Notes: a model not told the origin generated them from the letters alone. Counted from the first letter of the stretch, positions 8,650 to 17,803 are shown. The stretch is DNA of 36,533 nucleotides from Acinetobacter sp. Ver3 (GCF_000632455.1 NZ_JFYL01000028.1:1-36533); one strand, 5' to 3'. Translations and numbers: made by a program.

Positions 8650-10062
8650 ATGAATCTCATTTGGTTTCGTCAGGATTTAAGAGTTAGGGATAACACGGCA
8701 TTGATGGAGGCAACCCGGCATGGGAATACTTGTGCAGTGGTGATACTTTCGCCTGAACAATGGAAATTGCATGATGATGCAGAGATTAAAATTGACTTTT
8801 ATCTTCGCCAACTTAAATCACTTGAAATTGAGTTAAAGCAATTCAATATCCCACTTATGGTGGAAATCGTTCCCCAATGGGACGATGTACCAGCTAGATT
8901 ATTAACTTTCGCAAATAAATATCAAGTTACTGTGATACACGCCAACATTGAAATCGGCGTGAATGAGTTACATCGTGATGCACAAGTGCAGACCTTATTA
9001 GAATCGCATAAAGTAACTGTCGAGTATTATCATGACCGCACAATTTTCCCACTTGGATCAATTCGTAATAAGACACACCAGCCTTATCAAGTTTTTGGTG
9101 CTTATAAACGTGCATGCTATGAAATCTTGAATATCTCTGTTCCTCAACCACTCGCTGTACCGAAAGTACAGCCTCATGAGCTTATACAACGCTTTCATAC
9201 CTTCAAAATTCCATCGATACATGATTTTTATCCTGATGCTCAGGTTAAATATCAATGGCCTGTTGGAGAGTCATTTGCACTACAAATGCTCGAGAAATTT
9301 GTTGACGAGAATTTAGAGCCCTATAAACAACAACGCGACTTTCCAAACATTGATGCTACCAGTCAATTATCACCGTATTTAAATCTAGGAATTGTTTCGA
9401 TTCGACAATGTTTGGCTGCAATTTTTAGTCGCTCAAATGGCAATTTTCATCTCTACTCTGATGGTCAACAAACTTGGTTAGATGAGTTATTATGGCGAGA
9501 ATTTTATCAACACATCCTATTTGATTTTCCAAGATTATCGAAATATCAACCATTCAATTTAAATACGTCTAATGTGCCATGGCGTGATGCACCCGATGAA
9601 TTAAATGCTTGGAAGTTTGGACAAACGGGTATTCCTATTGTGGACGCTGGAATCCGTCAAATGCTTGAAACAGGATGGATGCACAATCGTGTCAGAATGA
9701 TTGTCGCCATGTTCCTTAGTAAGAATTTGCTCATCGACTGGCGTAAAGGCGAACAATGGTTTATGCAACATTTGATTGATGGAGATTTAGCGGCAAATAA
9801 TGGTGGCTGGCAATGGTGTGCTTCAACAGGTACAGATGCTGTACCTTATTTCCGTATTTTTAACCCCATTAGTCAATCACAAAAATTTGATAGTCAAGGT
9901 AATTATATTCGCAAATGGGTACCTGAATTAGCTCATCTTGATGCGAAAATCATTCATGAACCTTATGCTAAAAATCCGAATCTTAAACTCAATTACCCAA
10001 AACCTATTGTTGATTTAAAGATGAGTCGACAGCGCGCATTAGCTGCTTTCAAATCAGCCTAA
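8650..10062 (+). CDS. phrB: Deoxyribodipyrimidine photolyase (CPD photolyase, class I)
   Basis: Light-driven repair of cyclobutane pyrimidine dimers. The N-terminal antenna-binding Rossmann domain begins MNLIWFRQDLRVRDNTAL. The FAD-binding helical domain shows LDELLWREFYQHIL, NRVRMIVAMFLSKNLL with DW and GDLAANNGGWQWCASTGTD, the family signatures with the electron-transfer tryptophans. Length (470-475 residues) fits. The start is uncertain: the ATG at 8650 matches the usual family N terminus, but a GAGG at 8627-8630 is better placed for the in-frame TTG at 8635, which adds five residues. The 3' end overlaps the convergent broken HD-hydrolase gene by 14 bases. Confidence 0.95.
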   Translation: MNLIWFRQDLRVRDNTALMEATRHGNTCAVVILSPEQWKLHDDAEIKIDFYLRQLKSLEIELKQFNIPLMVEIVPQWDDVPARLLTFANKYQVTVIHANIEIGVNELHRDAQVQTLLESHKVTVEYYHDRTIFPLGSIRNKTHQPYQVFGAYKRACYEILNISVPQPLAVPKVQPHELIQRFHTFKIPSIHDFYPDAQVKYQWPVGESFALQMLEKFVDENLEPYKQQRDFPNIDATSQLSPYLNLGIVSIRQCLAAIFSRSNGNFHLYSDGQQTWLDELLWREFYQHILFDFPRLSKYQPFNLNTSNVPWRDAPDELNAWKFGQTGIPIVDAGIRQMLETGWMHNRVRMIVAMFLSKNLLIDWRKGEQWFMQHLIDGDLAANNGGWQWCASTGTDAVPYFRIFNPISQSQKFDSQGNYIRKWVPELAHLDAKIIHEPYAKNPNLKLNYPKPIVDLKMSRQRALAAFKSA

Positions 10063-10703
10063 ATAATGCTCGTTCTACATTTTGTTTGGCTTGATTTTCT
10101 AAAGTGTCATGGAAATATGCTGTTTTATAAATGGATTCCATTTGATAAAAGCTATTAAGAACTTCATTTCGTTTTAGTGTATAAATTTCAGAGGGCACCC
10201 AACTGAATTCTTGATGAATTTGCTGCTGATATTCTTCAAAACGTTTGGCGTTTGAACAGAGAATTGCAAGATCAATATCAAGTAACAAGATCAATATCAA
10301 GTAAATAGTTAAGATCCGAATCAGATGCACAACGATGCTCTTTGGTCGCTAATATCCACTGATAAATTTTCTCACATCTCCTCATCTCCATGTGGGGAGA
10401 TATGATGTTCAGCATCACATCAGCACTTTGTTGTTCATTATCGTGTGCCTTAGGCTCATAAATGACATCATGAAACCAAAGAGCTATAGAGACTGATAAA
10501 GGATCTTTTAAATTTGGTAGAACCAATTGTAAGTGATCCATACATTCAACGATATGCTGCACTGTGTGATAGTGACGATGAGGCTCACTGTAATGAATTT
10601 CTAATCTATCAAGAATTGATATGGAATCCTATGAGGATAGTTCAAGCTGTTGTGCAGTAGCGGCCCAGTATCTTCTCAACTGTTTTAAATATGAATCAAT
10701 CAT
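10049..10703 (-). pseudogene. HD-superfamily metal-dependent phosphohydrolase, disrupted twice
   Basis: Remains of a gene for a predicted HD-domain phosphohydrolase of about 210 residues. From an ATG at 10703-10701 the frame reads MIDSYLKQLRRYWAATAQQL, hits an amber TAG at codon 25 (10631-10629), then goes on in the same frame through YSEPHRHYHTVQHI (first metal-site His region) and ALWFHDVIYEP (the HD pair). It then runs into a perfect 19-bp tandem duplication at 10267-10304 that shifts the frame. Removing one repeat copy restores a continuous reading through LLDIDLAILCSNAKRF to the stop at 10049. The amber codon is one C-to-T change from CAG. Two open pieces remain, 10278-10562 and 10049-10330, and neither holds a full domain. 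The role of the family is not established. Confidence 0.88.
10267..10304. repeat. Perfect 19-bp tandem duplication inside the HD-hydrolase gene
   Basis: Two identical head-to-tail copies of a 19-base unit (10267-10285 and 10286-10304) beginning CAAGATCAATATC. Nineteen is not a multiple of three, so the duplication shifts the reading frame of the minus-strand gene. One copy makes the protein continuous. Confidence 0.97.
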
Positions 10704-10736
10704 CAGACACCTTGCCCCGCTACCGCCTATTTATTT

Positions 10737-11516
10737 TTAAGCCACCTGCTCATCACGTTTAAATACGAGCTCACCTTTCAAAGAGCTTTCAGCATCGAAA
10801 TAATAGCCGTCCGTATTAAATGATTTAAGATCATCCACAGTATTAAGTTTATTTTCGATAATATAACGTGCCATCAATCCTCGCGCTTTTTTAGCATAGA
10901 AACTTATCACTTTATATTTTCCATTTTTCTGGTCTAAAAATACAGGCTTGATAATTTCTGCTTTAATTTTGCTTTCTTTCACCGATTTATAATATTCATC
11001 GGATGCGATATTGACCAATAAATCACTCTTGGCTTCTGATAAGTCTTGGTTGATCAACTGGGTAATTTCATCTCCCCAAAATTCGTAAAGATTGTGACCG
11101 CGTGGATTTGCTAATTTAGTGCCCATTTCTAAACGATAAGGCATCATCAAATCCAGTGGTCGAAGTAATCCATAGAGACCCGATAGCATTCTTAAATGGC
11201 ATTGAGCATATTCTAAATCAGCTTGCGTAAGTGAATACGCATCCAGACCTGTATAAACATCGCCCTTAAAGGCAAAGATTGCTTGGCGTGAATTTGATAA
11301 ATCAAAGTCTGATTGCCAATCTCTAAAGCGTTCCACGTTAAGATTCGCAATTTTTTCACTCACACTCATTAAATTGGCGATTTCTGAAGCAGACAGTTTA
11401 CGACTTACGTCTATAAGCTGTTGTGAGTGGTCAAGCAATCTTGGTAAAGTATGCTCATCAGTTGGAAGTGTAGATTCATAATCTAATGTCTTAGCAGGAG
11501 AAATTAAGGCAAACAT
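10737..11516 (-). CDS. yaaA: YaaA family peroxide-stress protein (UPF0246/DUF328)
   Basis: Member of the YaaA family, whose E. coli protein binds DNA and lowers Fenton-type damage under hydrogen peroxide stress. The N terminus [11 protein letters not shown] is the family hallmark. Further family blocks are [39 protein letters not shown] and [14 protein letters not shown]. The start at 11516 is preferred over the longer one at 11537 because an AGG lies five bases before it and the family begins at this methionine, giving 259 residues. It stands alone, with the broken HD gene downstream on the same strand. Confidence 0.92.
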   Translation of the reverse strand: MFALISPAKTLDYESTLPTDEHTLPRLLDHSQQLIDVSRKLSASEIANLMSVSEKIANLNVERFRDWQSDFDLSNSRQAIFAFKGDVYTGLDAYSLTQADLEYAQCHLRMLSGLYGLLRPLDLMMPYRLEMGTKLANPRGHNLYEFWGDEITQLINQDLSEAKSDLLVNIASDEYYKSVKESKIKAEIIKPVFLDQKNGKYKVISFYAKKARGLMARYIIENKLNTVDDLKSFNTDGYYFDAESSLKGELVFKRDEQVA

Positions 11517-11639
11517 AGAAACCTGATCAAAAAACAATTAATCAAACTATAACAGTAGACTTATTTTATTTCCAATTGTGTTTTTTTTAATTATTGACGT
11601 TAAAATATACGATTCTCCTGCACGTTAATCGGTATTTTT

Positions 11640-12269
11640 ATGTCTGAACAAATGTTCATTCAAGGCCCTGTTGGCAAAATTGAGGTTTTTGTAGATTATC
11701 CTCAGTCTGAAGTAAAAGGATTTGCGGTCGTTTGTCACCCTCACCCGCTTCAAGGTGGTACTCCTCAGCACAAAGTTCCCACTCTGCTAGCTCAAATGTT
11801 CCTTGAGCGTGGTTATATCGTTTATCGTCCAAGTTTCCGTGGATCAGGTCAAAGTGAAGGTGTTCACGATGAAGGATTCGGTGAAACAGAAGATATTTTA
11901 GAAGTCATTCGTCAAGTACGCGCGAAACACCTTACATTGCCTTTCTATGTTGGAGGCTTTAGTTTTGGTGCACATGTCATGGCGAAGGCATATCATGCAC
12001 TACCTCAAGAAATTCAACCTGAACAAGTTATTCTATGTGGTTTACCAACAGCCACAGTTGCTGGTATCCGTCACTATGTTACTCCGGCAATTAAAGGTGA
12101 TATTCTGTTTATTCATGGTGAGGCAGATGAAGTCACTTTATTATCCGATTTAATTGAATGGGCAAAGCCTCAACGCCATATTATTACAGTACTACCTGGT
12201 GCTAATCACTTCTTCACAGGTTATTTGAAGCAACTTCGCGTCGCGATCACTCGCTTCCTTACGGCTTAA
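11640..12269 (+). CDS. Alpha/beta hydrolase family protein
   Basis: Small cytoplasmic alpha/beta hydrolase of 209 residues, substrate unknown. The nucleophile elbow GFSFG (106-110) puts the catalytic serine at 108. An oxyanion-region motif HPHPLQGG lies near 33-40, and YRPSFRGSGQSEG near 62-74 follows. The likely acid is in HGEADEV near 155-161 and the catalytic histidine in PGANHFFTG near 186. This is the short YghX/CocE-like type often annotated as dienelactone-hydrolase-like or OsmC-linked hydrolase. No signal peptide. It is followed by a terminator at 12294. Confidence 0.88.
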   Translation: MSEQMFIQGPVGKIEVFVDYPQSEVKGFAVVCHPHPLQGGTPQHKVPTLLAQMFLERGYIVYRPSFRGSGQSEGVHDEGFGETEDILEVIRQVRAKHLTLPFYVGGFSFGAHVMAKAYHALPQEIQPEQVILCGLPTATVAGIRHYVTPAIKGDILFIHGEADEVTLLSDLIEWAKPQRHIITVLPGANHFFTGYLKQLRVAITRFLTA

Positions 12270-12293
12270 TATAAATATTACGTGTTTCAGAAA

Positions 12294-12328
12294 AACCCAG
12301 TGTAGATTCTTTACATTGGGTTTGTTTT
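12294..12328 (+). terminator. Terminator between two convergent genes
   Basis: Stem AACCCAGTGTA / TACATTGGGTT (one G-T pair) with a 7-base loop, then a T-rich tail TTTGTTTTA. It serves the hydrolase gene and may also slow the convergent gene at 12337-12711. Confidence 0.8.
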
Positions 12329-12336
12329 ATTCCTCG

Positions 12337-12711
12337 TTAGGATTTCCATTCTAGCGATTGGAACGACTCATCTTCTCTTAATGTCTGCTCTACTGCTTGC
12401 GCAAGTTGTTTAATCACACTCTGCGTCTCAATTTTTTGGAACCAATCCTGTTCCTCATCTGCATGCGCCCTTATTTCACATACAAAATGTCCTTCGCCAT
12501 CTGGTTGATTACAGTTCACCCCTAAAGCGATTGGGTGATCAGAGACACTGACTTCTAATTCATGCGGATTCGTAGTTTGAGTGTGAAATCCATGTTGCAC
12601 CAACTGTTCAGATAACAATGCTGTAACGTAAGTTTGTGCATTATCATGAGAATGACTTGAATGAGCCTTAGCGTATTTCGTTTGATCAACTAAAAATTGT
12701 AATTTTTTCAT
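12337..12711 (-). CDS. Conserved-looking hypothetical protein, no family recognised
   Basis: An acidic, soluble protein of 124 residues (128 if the TTG at 12723 is used). No signal peptide, membrane segment or catalytic motif is seen. It starts with a polar N-terminal stretch containing KAHSSHSHDNAQTY, then strands with ELEVSVSDHPIALGVNC and GHFVCEIRAHADEEQDWF, and a helical end (IKQLAQAVEQTLREDE). The pattern suggests a small alpha/beta fold. A GAGG stands two bases before the ATG at 12711, close for a ribosome site, which is why the TTG start remains possible. It lies between the hydrolase and the tyrA-aroA gene and has its own space, so it is likely a real gene. Function unknown. Confidence 0.7.
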   Translation of the reverse strand: MKKLQFLVDQTKYAKAHSSHSHDNAQTYVTALLSEQLVQHGFHTQTTNPHELEVSVSDHPIALGVNCNQPDGEGHFVCEIRAHADEEQDWFQKIETQSVIKQLAQAVEQTLREDESFQSLEWKS

Positions 12712-12765
12712 TTCCTCGTCCAAAGGCTTTTTAATTATATAGAATTAGAATAAGCAATATAAACA

Positions 12766-12793
12766 AAACAGCCAAGCTTTTGCTTGGCTGTTT
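12766..12793 (-). terminator. Terminator after tyrA-aroA
   Basis: Perfect 12-pair stem (AAACAGCCAAGC on the plus strand with its complement) and a 4-base loop. Read on the minus strand it is followed by a T-rich TTTTGTTTATA stretch. It closes the pheA/tyrA-aroA transcript. Confidence 0.85.
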
Positions 12794-12822
12794 GAAAAGA
12801 AATATACAAATCTTTGGTCGTA

Positions 12823-15069
12823 TTATTCACTAACTTGAATAGATAAACCCGCTTGTTCAGTGAGTTGAGTAAAAGTTGGGAAACTTGTTGCAACGGTTTC
12901 AGTTCCCACAATTTTAATTGCGCCTGAAGTACGCAGACCCGCAATGGAGAAACTCATGGCAATACGATGATCATGATGTGACTCAATTTCACCACCTGTA
13001 AAGATAGCAGACCAATCACCAGACTTACCTTTACCTTCAATAATAATGCCATCATCCGTAGGCGTACAATCAACACCCATTGTTTTCAATCCATCAGCCA
13101 TCACTTGGATTCGATCGGACTCTTTTACACGAAGTTCAGCTGCACCAGTTAACACTGTTTGACCTTCAGCACAAGCTGCAGCAATAAATAATGCTGGGAA
13201 TTCATCAATCGCTAAAGGTACTTGATCTTCAGGCATGTGGATGCCTTTCAAAGTACGAGTGCCACGAATTCGAATATCAGCGATTGGTTCACCACCTGCA
13301 ATTCGTTCATTCTCGACTGAAATATCAGCCCCCATTTGCTTCAAAATTTCGATCACACCCGTACGAGTCGGGTTAATACCCACTGCCTCAAGTGTTACAT
13401 CTGAATTTTCAGTAATGGCAGCACCCACCATAAAGAACGCAGCAGATGAAATATCTGAAGGCACTTGAATATTCGTGCCAACTAACTTACCACCACCTTG
13501 TAAAGAAATACGATTACCTTCAGTTTTCACATCATAACCAAATGCACGTAACATACGCTCAGAATGGTCACGTGTAGGTTCTGGCTCAGTCACCGACGTT
13601 TCACCGTCTGCCCATAAACCAGCGAGCAGAATGCCAGACTTCACTTGTGCAGAAGCCATCGGTAAATCGTAATGAATACCTTTAAGTTGCTGATTGCCTG
13701 TGATCGATACTGGCGGTGTGCCACGTTCACCTGTTGTTTGAATTTGAGCACCCATTTCACGGAGTGGCTTTGCAATACGTTCCATAGGACGTTTGCTCAA
13801 CGATGCATCACCAGTCATCACTGAGTCAAATTTTTGCGCAGACAACATTCCAGAAAGAAGACGCATTGAAGTTCCAGAGTTACCCATATAAAGCTCACTT
13901 GCTGGAGCTTTAAGGCCATGCATTCCTACACCATGAATCGTGACTTCACCATTTTTTGGACCTTCAATATTTACGCCCATATCACGGAATGCTTGAAGTG
14001 TTGCTAAGGCATCTTCACCTTCTAAGAAACCAGTAACATGTGTTGTACCTTCAGCGATCGCACCAAACATGATTGAACGGTGTGACACAGATTTGTCACC
14101 TGGCACGCTAAATTTTCCAGAAAATGATTTAGCACCCGGCAGAATAGTAAATTGCTGTGTCACAGTTTTGTTCTCCATTAAAGGTTTCTTGGCAAGCATA
14201 TGGTTAAAATGTTGGCGTGCTGCTTGAGCATGTCCAAGCAATCCCATGAGTGCTTTTGAATCTTCGTTTTCAATGAGCTGTCGAATATGAGCCAATTGGT
14301 TCTCAAAGCCATCAACAGCATTCAAAATCGCTTTTTTATTGGCAAAGAATATGTCATGCCACATTTGTGGATCACTCGCCGCAATGCGAGAAAAGTCTCT
14401 GAAACCACCTGCAGCATAACGGAAAATGTCCAGATTATCTTCACGATTTGCCAGTTGCTCAACCAAATTGAATGCCATTAAATGTGGCAAATGACTCGTA
14501 TGCGCGAGCACTTCATCATGCTTTTCCACATCCATACAAATCACTTCAGCTTGAGCAGCTTGCCATAATTGAATCAGTTTTTGCACTGCCCACTCAGCAC
14601 TTGTTGCTAACGGCGTTAATATCACTTTGTGGTTAGCAAATAAATCCACTTTACCTGCATGAACACCAGTATGTTCAGCACCAGCTATTGGATGCCCTGG
14701 AACAAAACCTGCGGGTAACTGCTCACCAAAAACCGCAATTGCAGCCTCAACCACATTACCTTTAGTACTACCCACATCTGTAATAATGGTATCAGGAGTA
14801 ATCACAGATTTGATTGAATTTAATACAGATTGTGTTGCTCTCACAGGTAAAGCAAGAACGATTAAATCTGCATCAACCACTGCATCTTTGGCATCTGCAT
14901 ATCCTTCACTAATCAAACCTAAAGCTTTAGCATCTTCTAGCGTTTGAGCAGATCTCGTAGATGCCACAACTTTTTTAGCAAGACCATGTGCTTGAATGAC
15001 ACGAGCTAAACTTGATCCAATCAATCCTAGCCCAATAAATGCAACTTTTTTAAATAAAGGTTGAGACAT
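12823..15069 (-). CDS. tyrA-aroA: Bifunctional prephenate dehydrogenase / 3-phosphoshikimate 1-carboxyvinyltransferase
   Basis: Fusion enzyme of aromatic amino acid synthesis. Residues 1 to about 295 are a TyrA domain (NAD motif FIGLGLIGSSLA near 10-21, then PGHPIAGAEHTG and SHLPHLMAFNL), making 4-hydroxyphenylpyruvate. Residues about 305-748 are AroA/EPSP synthase (PGDKSVSHRSIM, MGNSGTSMRLL, GDASLSKRPM, DHSERMLRAFG, ELRVKESDRI, SHHDHRIAMS), joining phosphoenolpyruvate to shikimate-3-phosphate. Both halves look complete. Such fusions are known in Acinetobacter and Pseudomonas. The gene follows pheA by 19 bases and is most likely in one operon with it, so the cluster covers EPSP synthesis and both prephenate branches. 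The expected hisC between pheA and tyrA, as in Pseudomonas, is absent. A terminator follows. Confidence 0.95.
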   Translation of the reverse strand: MSQPLFKKVAFIGLGLIGSSLARVIQAHGLAKKVVASTRSAQTLEDAKALGLISEGYADAKDAVVDADLIVLALPVRATQSVLNSIKSVITPDTIITDVGSTKGNVVEAAIAVFGEQLPAGFVPGHPIAGAEHTGVHAGKVDLFANHKVILTPLATSAEWAVQKLIQLWQAAQAEVICMDVEKHDEVLAHTSHLPHLMAFNLVEQLANREDNLDIFRYAAGGFRDFSRIAASDPQMWHDIFFANKKAILNAVDGFENQLAHIRQLIENEDSKALMGLLGHAQAARQHFNHMLAKKPLMENKTVTQQFTILPGAKSFSGKFSVPGDKSVSHRSIMFGAIAEGTTHVTGFLEGEDALATLQAFRDMGVNIEGPKNGEVTIHGVGMHGLKAPASELYMGNSGTSMRLLSGMLSAQKFDSVMTGDASLSKRPMERIAKPLREMGAQIQTTGERGTPPVSITGNQQLKGIHYDLPMASAQVKSGILLAGLWADGETSVTEPEPTRDHSERMLRAFGYDVKTEGNRISLQGGGKLVGTNIQVPSDISSAAFFMVGAAITENSDVTLEAVGINPTRTGVIEILKQMGADISVENERIAGGEPIADIRIRGTRTLKGIHMPEDQVPLAIDEFPALFIAAACAEGQTVLTGAAELRVKESDRIQVMADGLKTMGVDCTPTDDGIIIEGKGKSGDWSAIFTGGEIESHHDHRIAMSFSIAGLRTSGAIKIVGTETVATSFPTFTQLTEQAGLSIQVSE

Positions 15070-15088
15070 ATCTAGGTTTCAACTCTTT

Positions 15089-16198
15089 TTAAAGTACCGC
15101 AATCGGGTATGAACCAAGAACACGGATTTCTTTAACTAATGGACGAATTTCTTCAACAGCCGCACGTACGTTCTCTTGTTCGATATGTCCTTCTAAATCG
15201 ATAAAGAATACATAAGCCCATTTTTCAGGCAATGCGGGTCTTGTTTCGATACTGGTCAAGCTAATGTTGTGTTTAGCAAACGGCGCTAAAATTTCTAATA
15301 ACGCACCTGCACGGTCATGTGCAGAGATCAATAAAGAAGTTTTATCATTACCACTTTGTGGTACTTTCTCACGCCCAATAACTAAGAAGCGTGTTGTATT
15401 TTCTGGATTATCTTCAATATTGCTATGTAAGATTTCTAAATCATATAAGCTCGCAGCTGTTTCAGATGCGATTGCTGCAGAATGCCACTCATTACGGATA
15501 CGGCGAGCAGCTTCAGCATTCGAACTCAGAGCCACACGTTCAACACCTGGATAATGAGCATCGAGCCAGCCACGACATTGAGCGAGTGTTTGTTGATGCG
15601 CATAGATTTGTTTAATGCTGTCTTTACGCGTATTTGAAGAAATCAAAAATTGATGATGAATACGTAATTCAACTTCACCAATCACATTTAAATGTGACGC
15701 TTTAAAACAATCAAGCGTGTGGTTAACCACACCTTCGGATGAGTTCTCAACAGGAACTAAACCATAGTGTGCGCTGCCTGCTTCGACTTCACGAAACACT
15801 TCATCAATTGTAGGAAGTGGGCGCACAACCGCATCATGTCCAAAATGCTTCAGTACTGCCGAATGGGTGTAAGTTCCTACTGGACCAAGGAAAGCAATGC
15901 TCTGTGGTGCTTCTAAAGCAAGGCACGCAGACATAATTTCTCTAAACAAACGCGCCATCGTCACGTCAGATAAAGGACCTTCATTACGCTCCATCACATT
16001 ACGCAAAACTTGTGCTTCACGCTCAGGACGATAAAACATTGGATTTTCTTCAGAAGCAAATTTTGCTTTTGCTACAGCTTCAGCAAGTCGTGCTCGACGG
16101 TTAATCAGTTGTTGGAGTTGTTGATCTACTGAGTCGATATCTTCGCGTATTTTAGCTAAGTCTAAAGAATTCGTCGTGTTTTGATCATCGTTGATCAT
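15089..16198 (-). CDS. pheA: Bifunctional chorismate mutase / prephenate dehydratase (P-protein)
   Basis: Converts chorismate to prephenate and then phenylpyruvate, the committed steps to phenylalanine. The 369 residues comprise a chorismate mutase helical domain (about 12-95, with REDIDSVDQQLQQLINRRARLA and YRPEREAQVLR), a prephenate dehydratase domain (AFLGPVGTYTHSAV, VPVENSSEGVVNHT, NTTRFLVIG) and a C-terminal ACT domain (GALLEILAPFAKHNISLTSIE) for phenylalanine feedback. It is the first gene of the operon with tyrA-aroA. No leader peptide rich in phenylalanine is visible upstream. Confidence 0.95.
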   Translation of the reverse strand: MINDDQNTTNSLDLAKIREDIDSVDQQLQQLINRRARLAEAVAKAKFASEENPMFYRPEREAQVLRNVMERNEGPLSDVTMARLFREIMSACLALEAPQSIAFLGPVGTYTHSAVLKHFGHDAVVRPLPTIDEVFREVEAGSAHYGLVPVENSSEGVVNHTLDCFKASHLNVIGEVELRIHHQFLISSNTRKDSIKQIYAHQQTLAQCRGWLDAHYPGVERVALSSNAEAARRIRNEWHSAAIASETAASLYDLEILHSNIEDNPENTTRFLVIGREKVPQSGNDKTSLLISAHDRAGALLEILAPFAKHNISLTSIETRPALPEKWAYVFFIDLEGHIEQENVRAAVEEIRPLVKEIRVLGSYPIAVL

Positions 16199-16432
16199 TG
16201 TAATGTCGCCTTACAGAATCAGTTATGTAAACAGTATAACAATAGTTAGCTTTCAAATGTTAAGCAACCAAACTTTATGGCAATAAGACTTAAAAATATA
16301 CAGTTGAAATAATCATCAATCCAATATGCGCTATAAATTAGAAAAAAGACAAGAACATTGAATAGGATAGCTTTAATCTTTTTTTTTAATCAGTTCGTTC
16401 TATAAGTTTTAAGATTGAAAACACATTCGAAT

Positions 16433-16463
16433 ACATCTCGCTTGTATTCATCAAGCGAGATGT
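16433..16463. terminator. Strong hairpin after the acyl-CoA dehydrogenase gene
   Basis: Perfect 12-pair inverted repeat ACATCTCGCTTG with a 7-base loop, 16 bases beyond the stop of the minus-strand gene at 16479. There is no good T run on the minus-strand side, so it may be a weak or factor-dependent terminator or an mRNA 3' end stabiliser. The rest of 16199-16478 is AT-rich and holds the pheA promoter region, with no gene seen. Confidence 0.6.
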
Positions 16464-16478
16464 AAATACGGATAAAAA

Positions 16479-17621
16479 TTAACGTCCTAGCATGCCACGT
16501 GCTACGATTTCTTTCATGATTTCGTTGGTTCCGCCGTAGATTCGTTGAATACGTGCATCCACAAAGAAGCGTGAAATAGGATATTCCGTCATATAGCCAT
16601 AGCCACCAAAGAGTTGCAGTAGATTATCCGCCACTTTCATTTGCATATCTGTACTGAAACTTTTTAATGCAGCTGCTGTTTCAACATCCAATTTCCCTTC
16701 TTTATACAAAGCTAGGTTTTGATTATAAAAAGCAGCTGTAGCCAGTTCATCGATTTTCGCTTGTGCTAAAACAAAACGAGAATTTTGGAATTGTCCAATT
16801 TTTTGACCAAAAGCCTGACGCTCTTGGACATATTGAACAGTTACATCAATCGAACCTCGAATTGCCCCTAATGCTGTCGCAGCTATCGCTGTGCGCTCAC
16901 GTGGTAATTCTTGCATCAAATAGGCAAATCCCTGACCTGCCTGACCTAACAATTGATCAGCTGGAACTTTGACATTGTCAAAAAAGAGTTCCGAAGTATC
17001 TTGGGAATGCAAACCGATTTTGTCGAGATTTGTGCCCTTTTTAAACCCTTCTAAATGAGTATCAACCAATAGAAGTGAGACGCCTTTAGCACGTGCCTGA
17101 GGATCTGTTTTAACGGCAAGCACAACCAAGTCTGCATGCTGACCATTTGAAATAAAGGTTTTTGAACCATTCAAAACATAATGATCACCATTCAAAATGG
17201 CATTCGTACGGATGGCTTGTAAATCAGAACCAGCACCTGGCTCTGTCATTCCAATTGCCCCGACCACTTCACCAGAAACCATTTTTGGCAACCAGTATTT
17301 TTTTTGTTCTTCGTTCGCGATGTGTAGAATATATGGTGCTGCAATTTCTGAATGACATGAAATACCTGTTGATAGTGCGCTATAACCTGCACGTGCCGAC
17401 TCTTCAACCAACATTAAAGAATATTCTGTTGGAACACCATAACCACCATATTCTTCAGGAACATCTACGCACAAGAAGCCATTTTCACCAAGTGCATTCC
17501 ACACTGAACGTGGCATTTTTCCTTCACGTTCCCACTGCTCATAATGAGGAGCAACGTGCTCACTCATAAAACGTTTGAAATTATCACGGAATAATTCTAA
17601 ATCTGCATCATATGCCAACAT
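16479..17621 (-). CDS. Acyl-CoA dehydrogenase (long-chain/isovaleryl type)
   Basis: FAD enzyme that introduces the alpha-beta double bond in an acyl-CoA. The 380 residues match the family length. Signatures are VPEEYGGYG in the N-terminal helical domain, AIGMTEPGAGSDLQAIRT and SKTFISNGQHADL in the middle beta domain, RQAFGQKIGQFQ and LFGGYGYMTEYP in the C-terminal helices. The C-terminal motif is IYGGTNEIMKEIVARG, with Gly where short- and medium-chain enzymes have the catalytic Glu (YEGT). In long-chain and isovaleryl enzymes the base sits on another helix, so this points to that branch, though the chain length preference cannot be read. The start at 17621 follows AAGGAAC at a normal distance. 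The gene stands alone. Confidence 0.88.
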   Translation of the reverse strand: MLAYDADLELFRDNFKRFMSEHVAPHYEQWEREGKMPRSVWNALGENGFLCVDVPEEYGGYGVPTEYSLMLVEESARAGYSALSTGISCHSEIAAPYILHIANEEQKKYWLPKMVSGEVVGAIGMTEPGAGSDLQAIRTNAILNGDHYVLNGSKTFISNGQHADLVVLAVKTDPQARAKGVSLLLVDTHLEGFKKGTNLDKIGLHSQDTSELFFDNVKVPADQLLGQAGQGFAYLMQELPRERTAIAATALGAIRGSIDVTVQYVQERQAFGQKIGQFQNSRFVLAQAKIDELATAAFYNQNLALYKEGKLDVETAAALKSFSTDMQMKVADNLLQLFGGYGYMTEYPISRFFVDARIQRIYGGTNEIMKEIVARGMLGR

Positions 17622-17803
17622 TCTTGTGTTCCTTACACTTCATTTTTTTATAAGTTTTCATGCTATCCCGTTTTTTTCCAGTTGTCATGGACAAAAGAGC
17701 TTGAAAATTCATACAATTTGGTCAGTCTCATTTGATATTTAGCTTTTATTCGAAACATCATTTCACGTTACACTGTCATTAAGAACATCCAACTGCATTG
17801 ATC

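Noticed and set aside
10049..10562. Two overlapping small frames that look like a toxin-antitoxin pair
   Set aside because: They are the two halves of one HD-hydrolase gene. Removing one 19-bp repeat joins them exactly.
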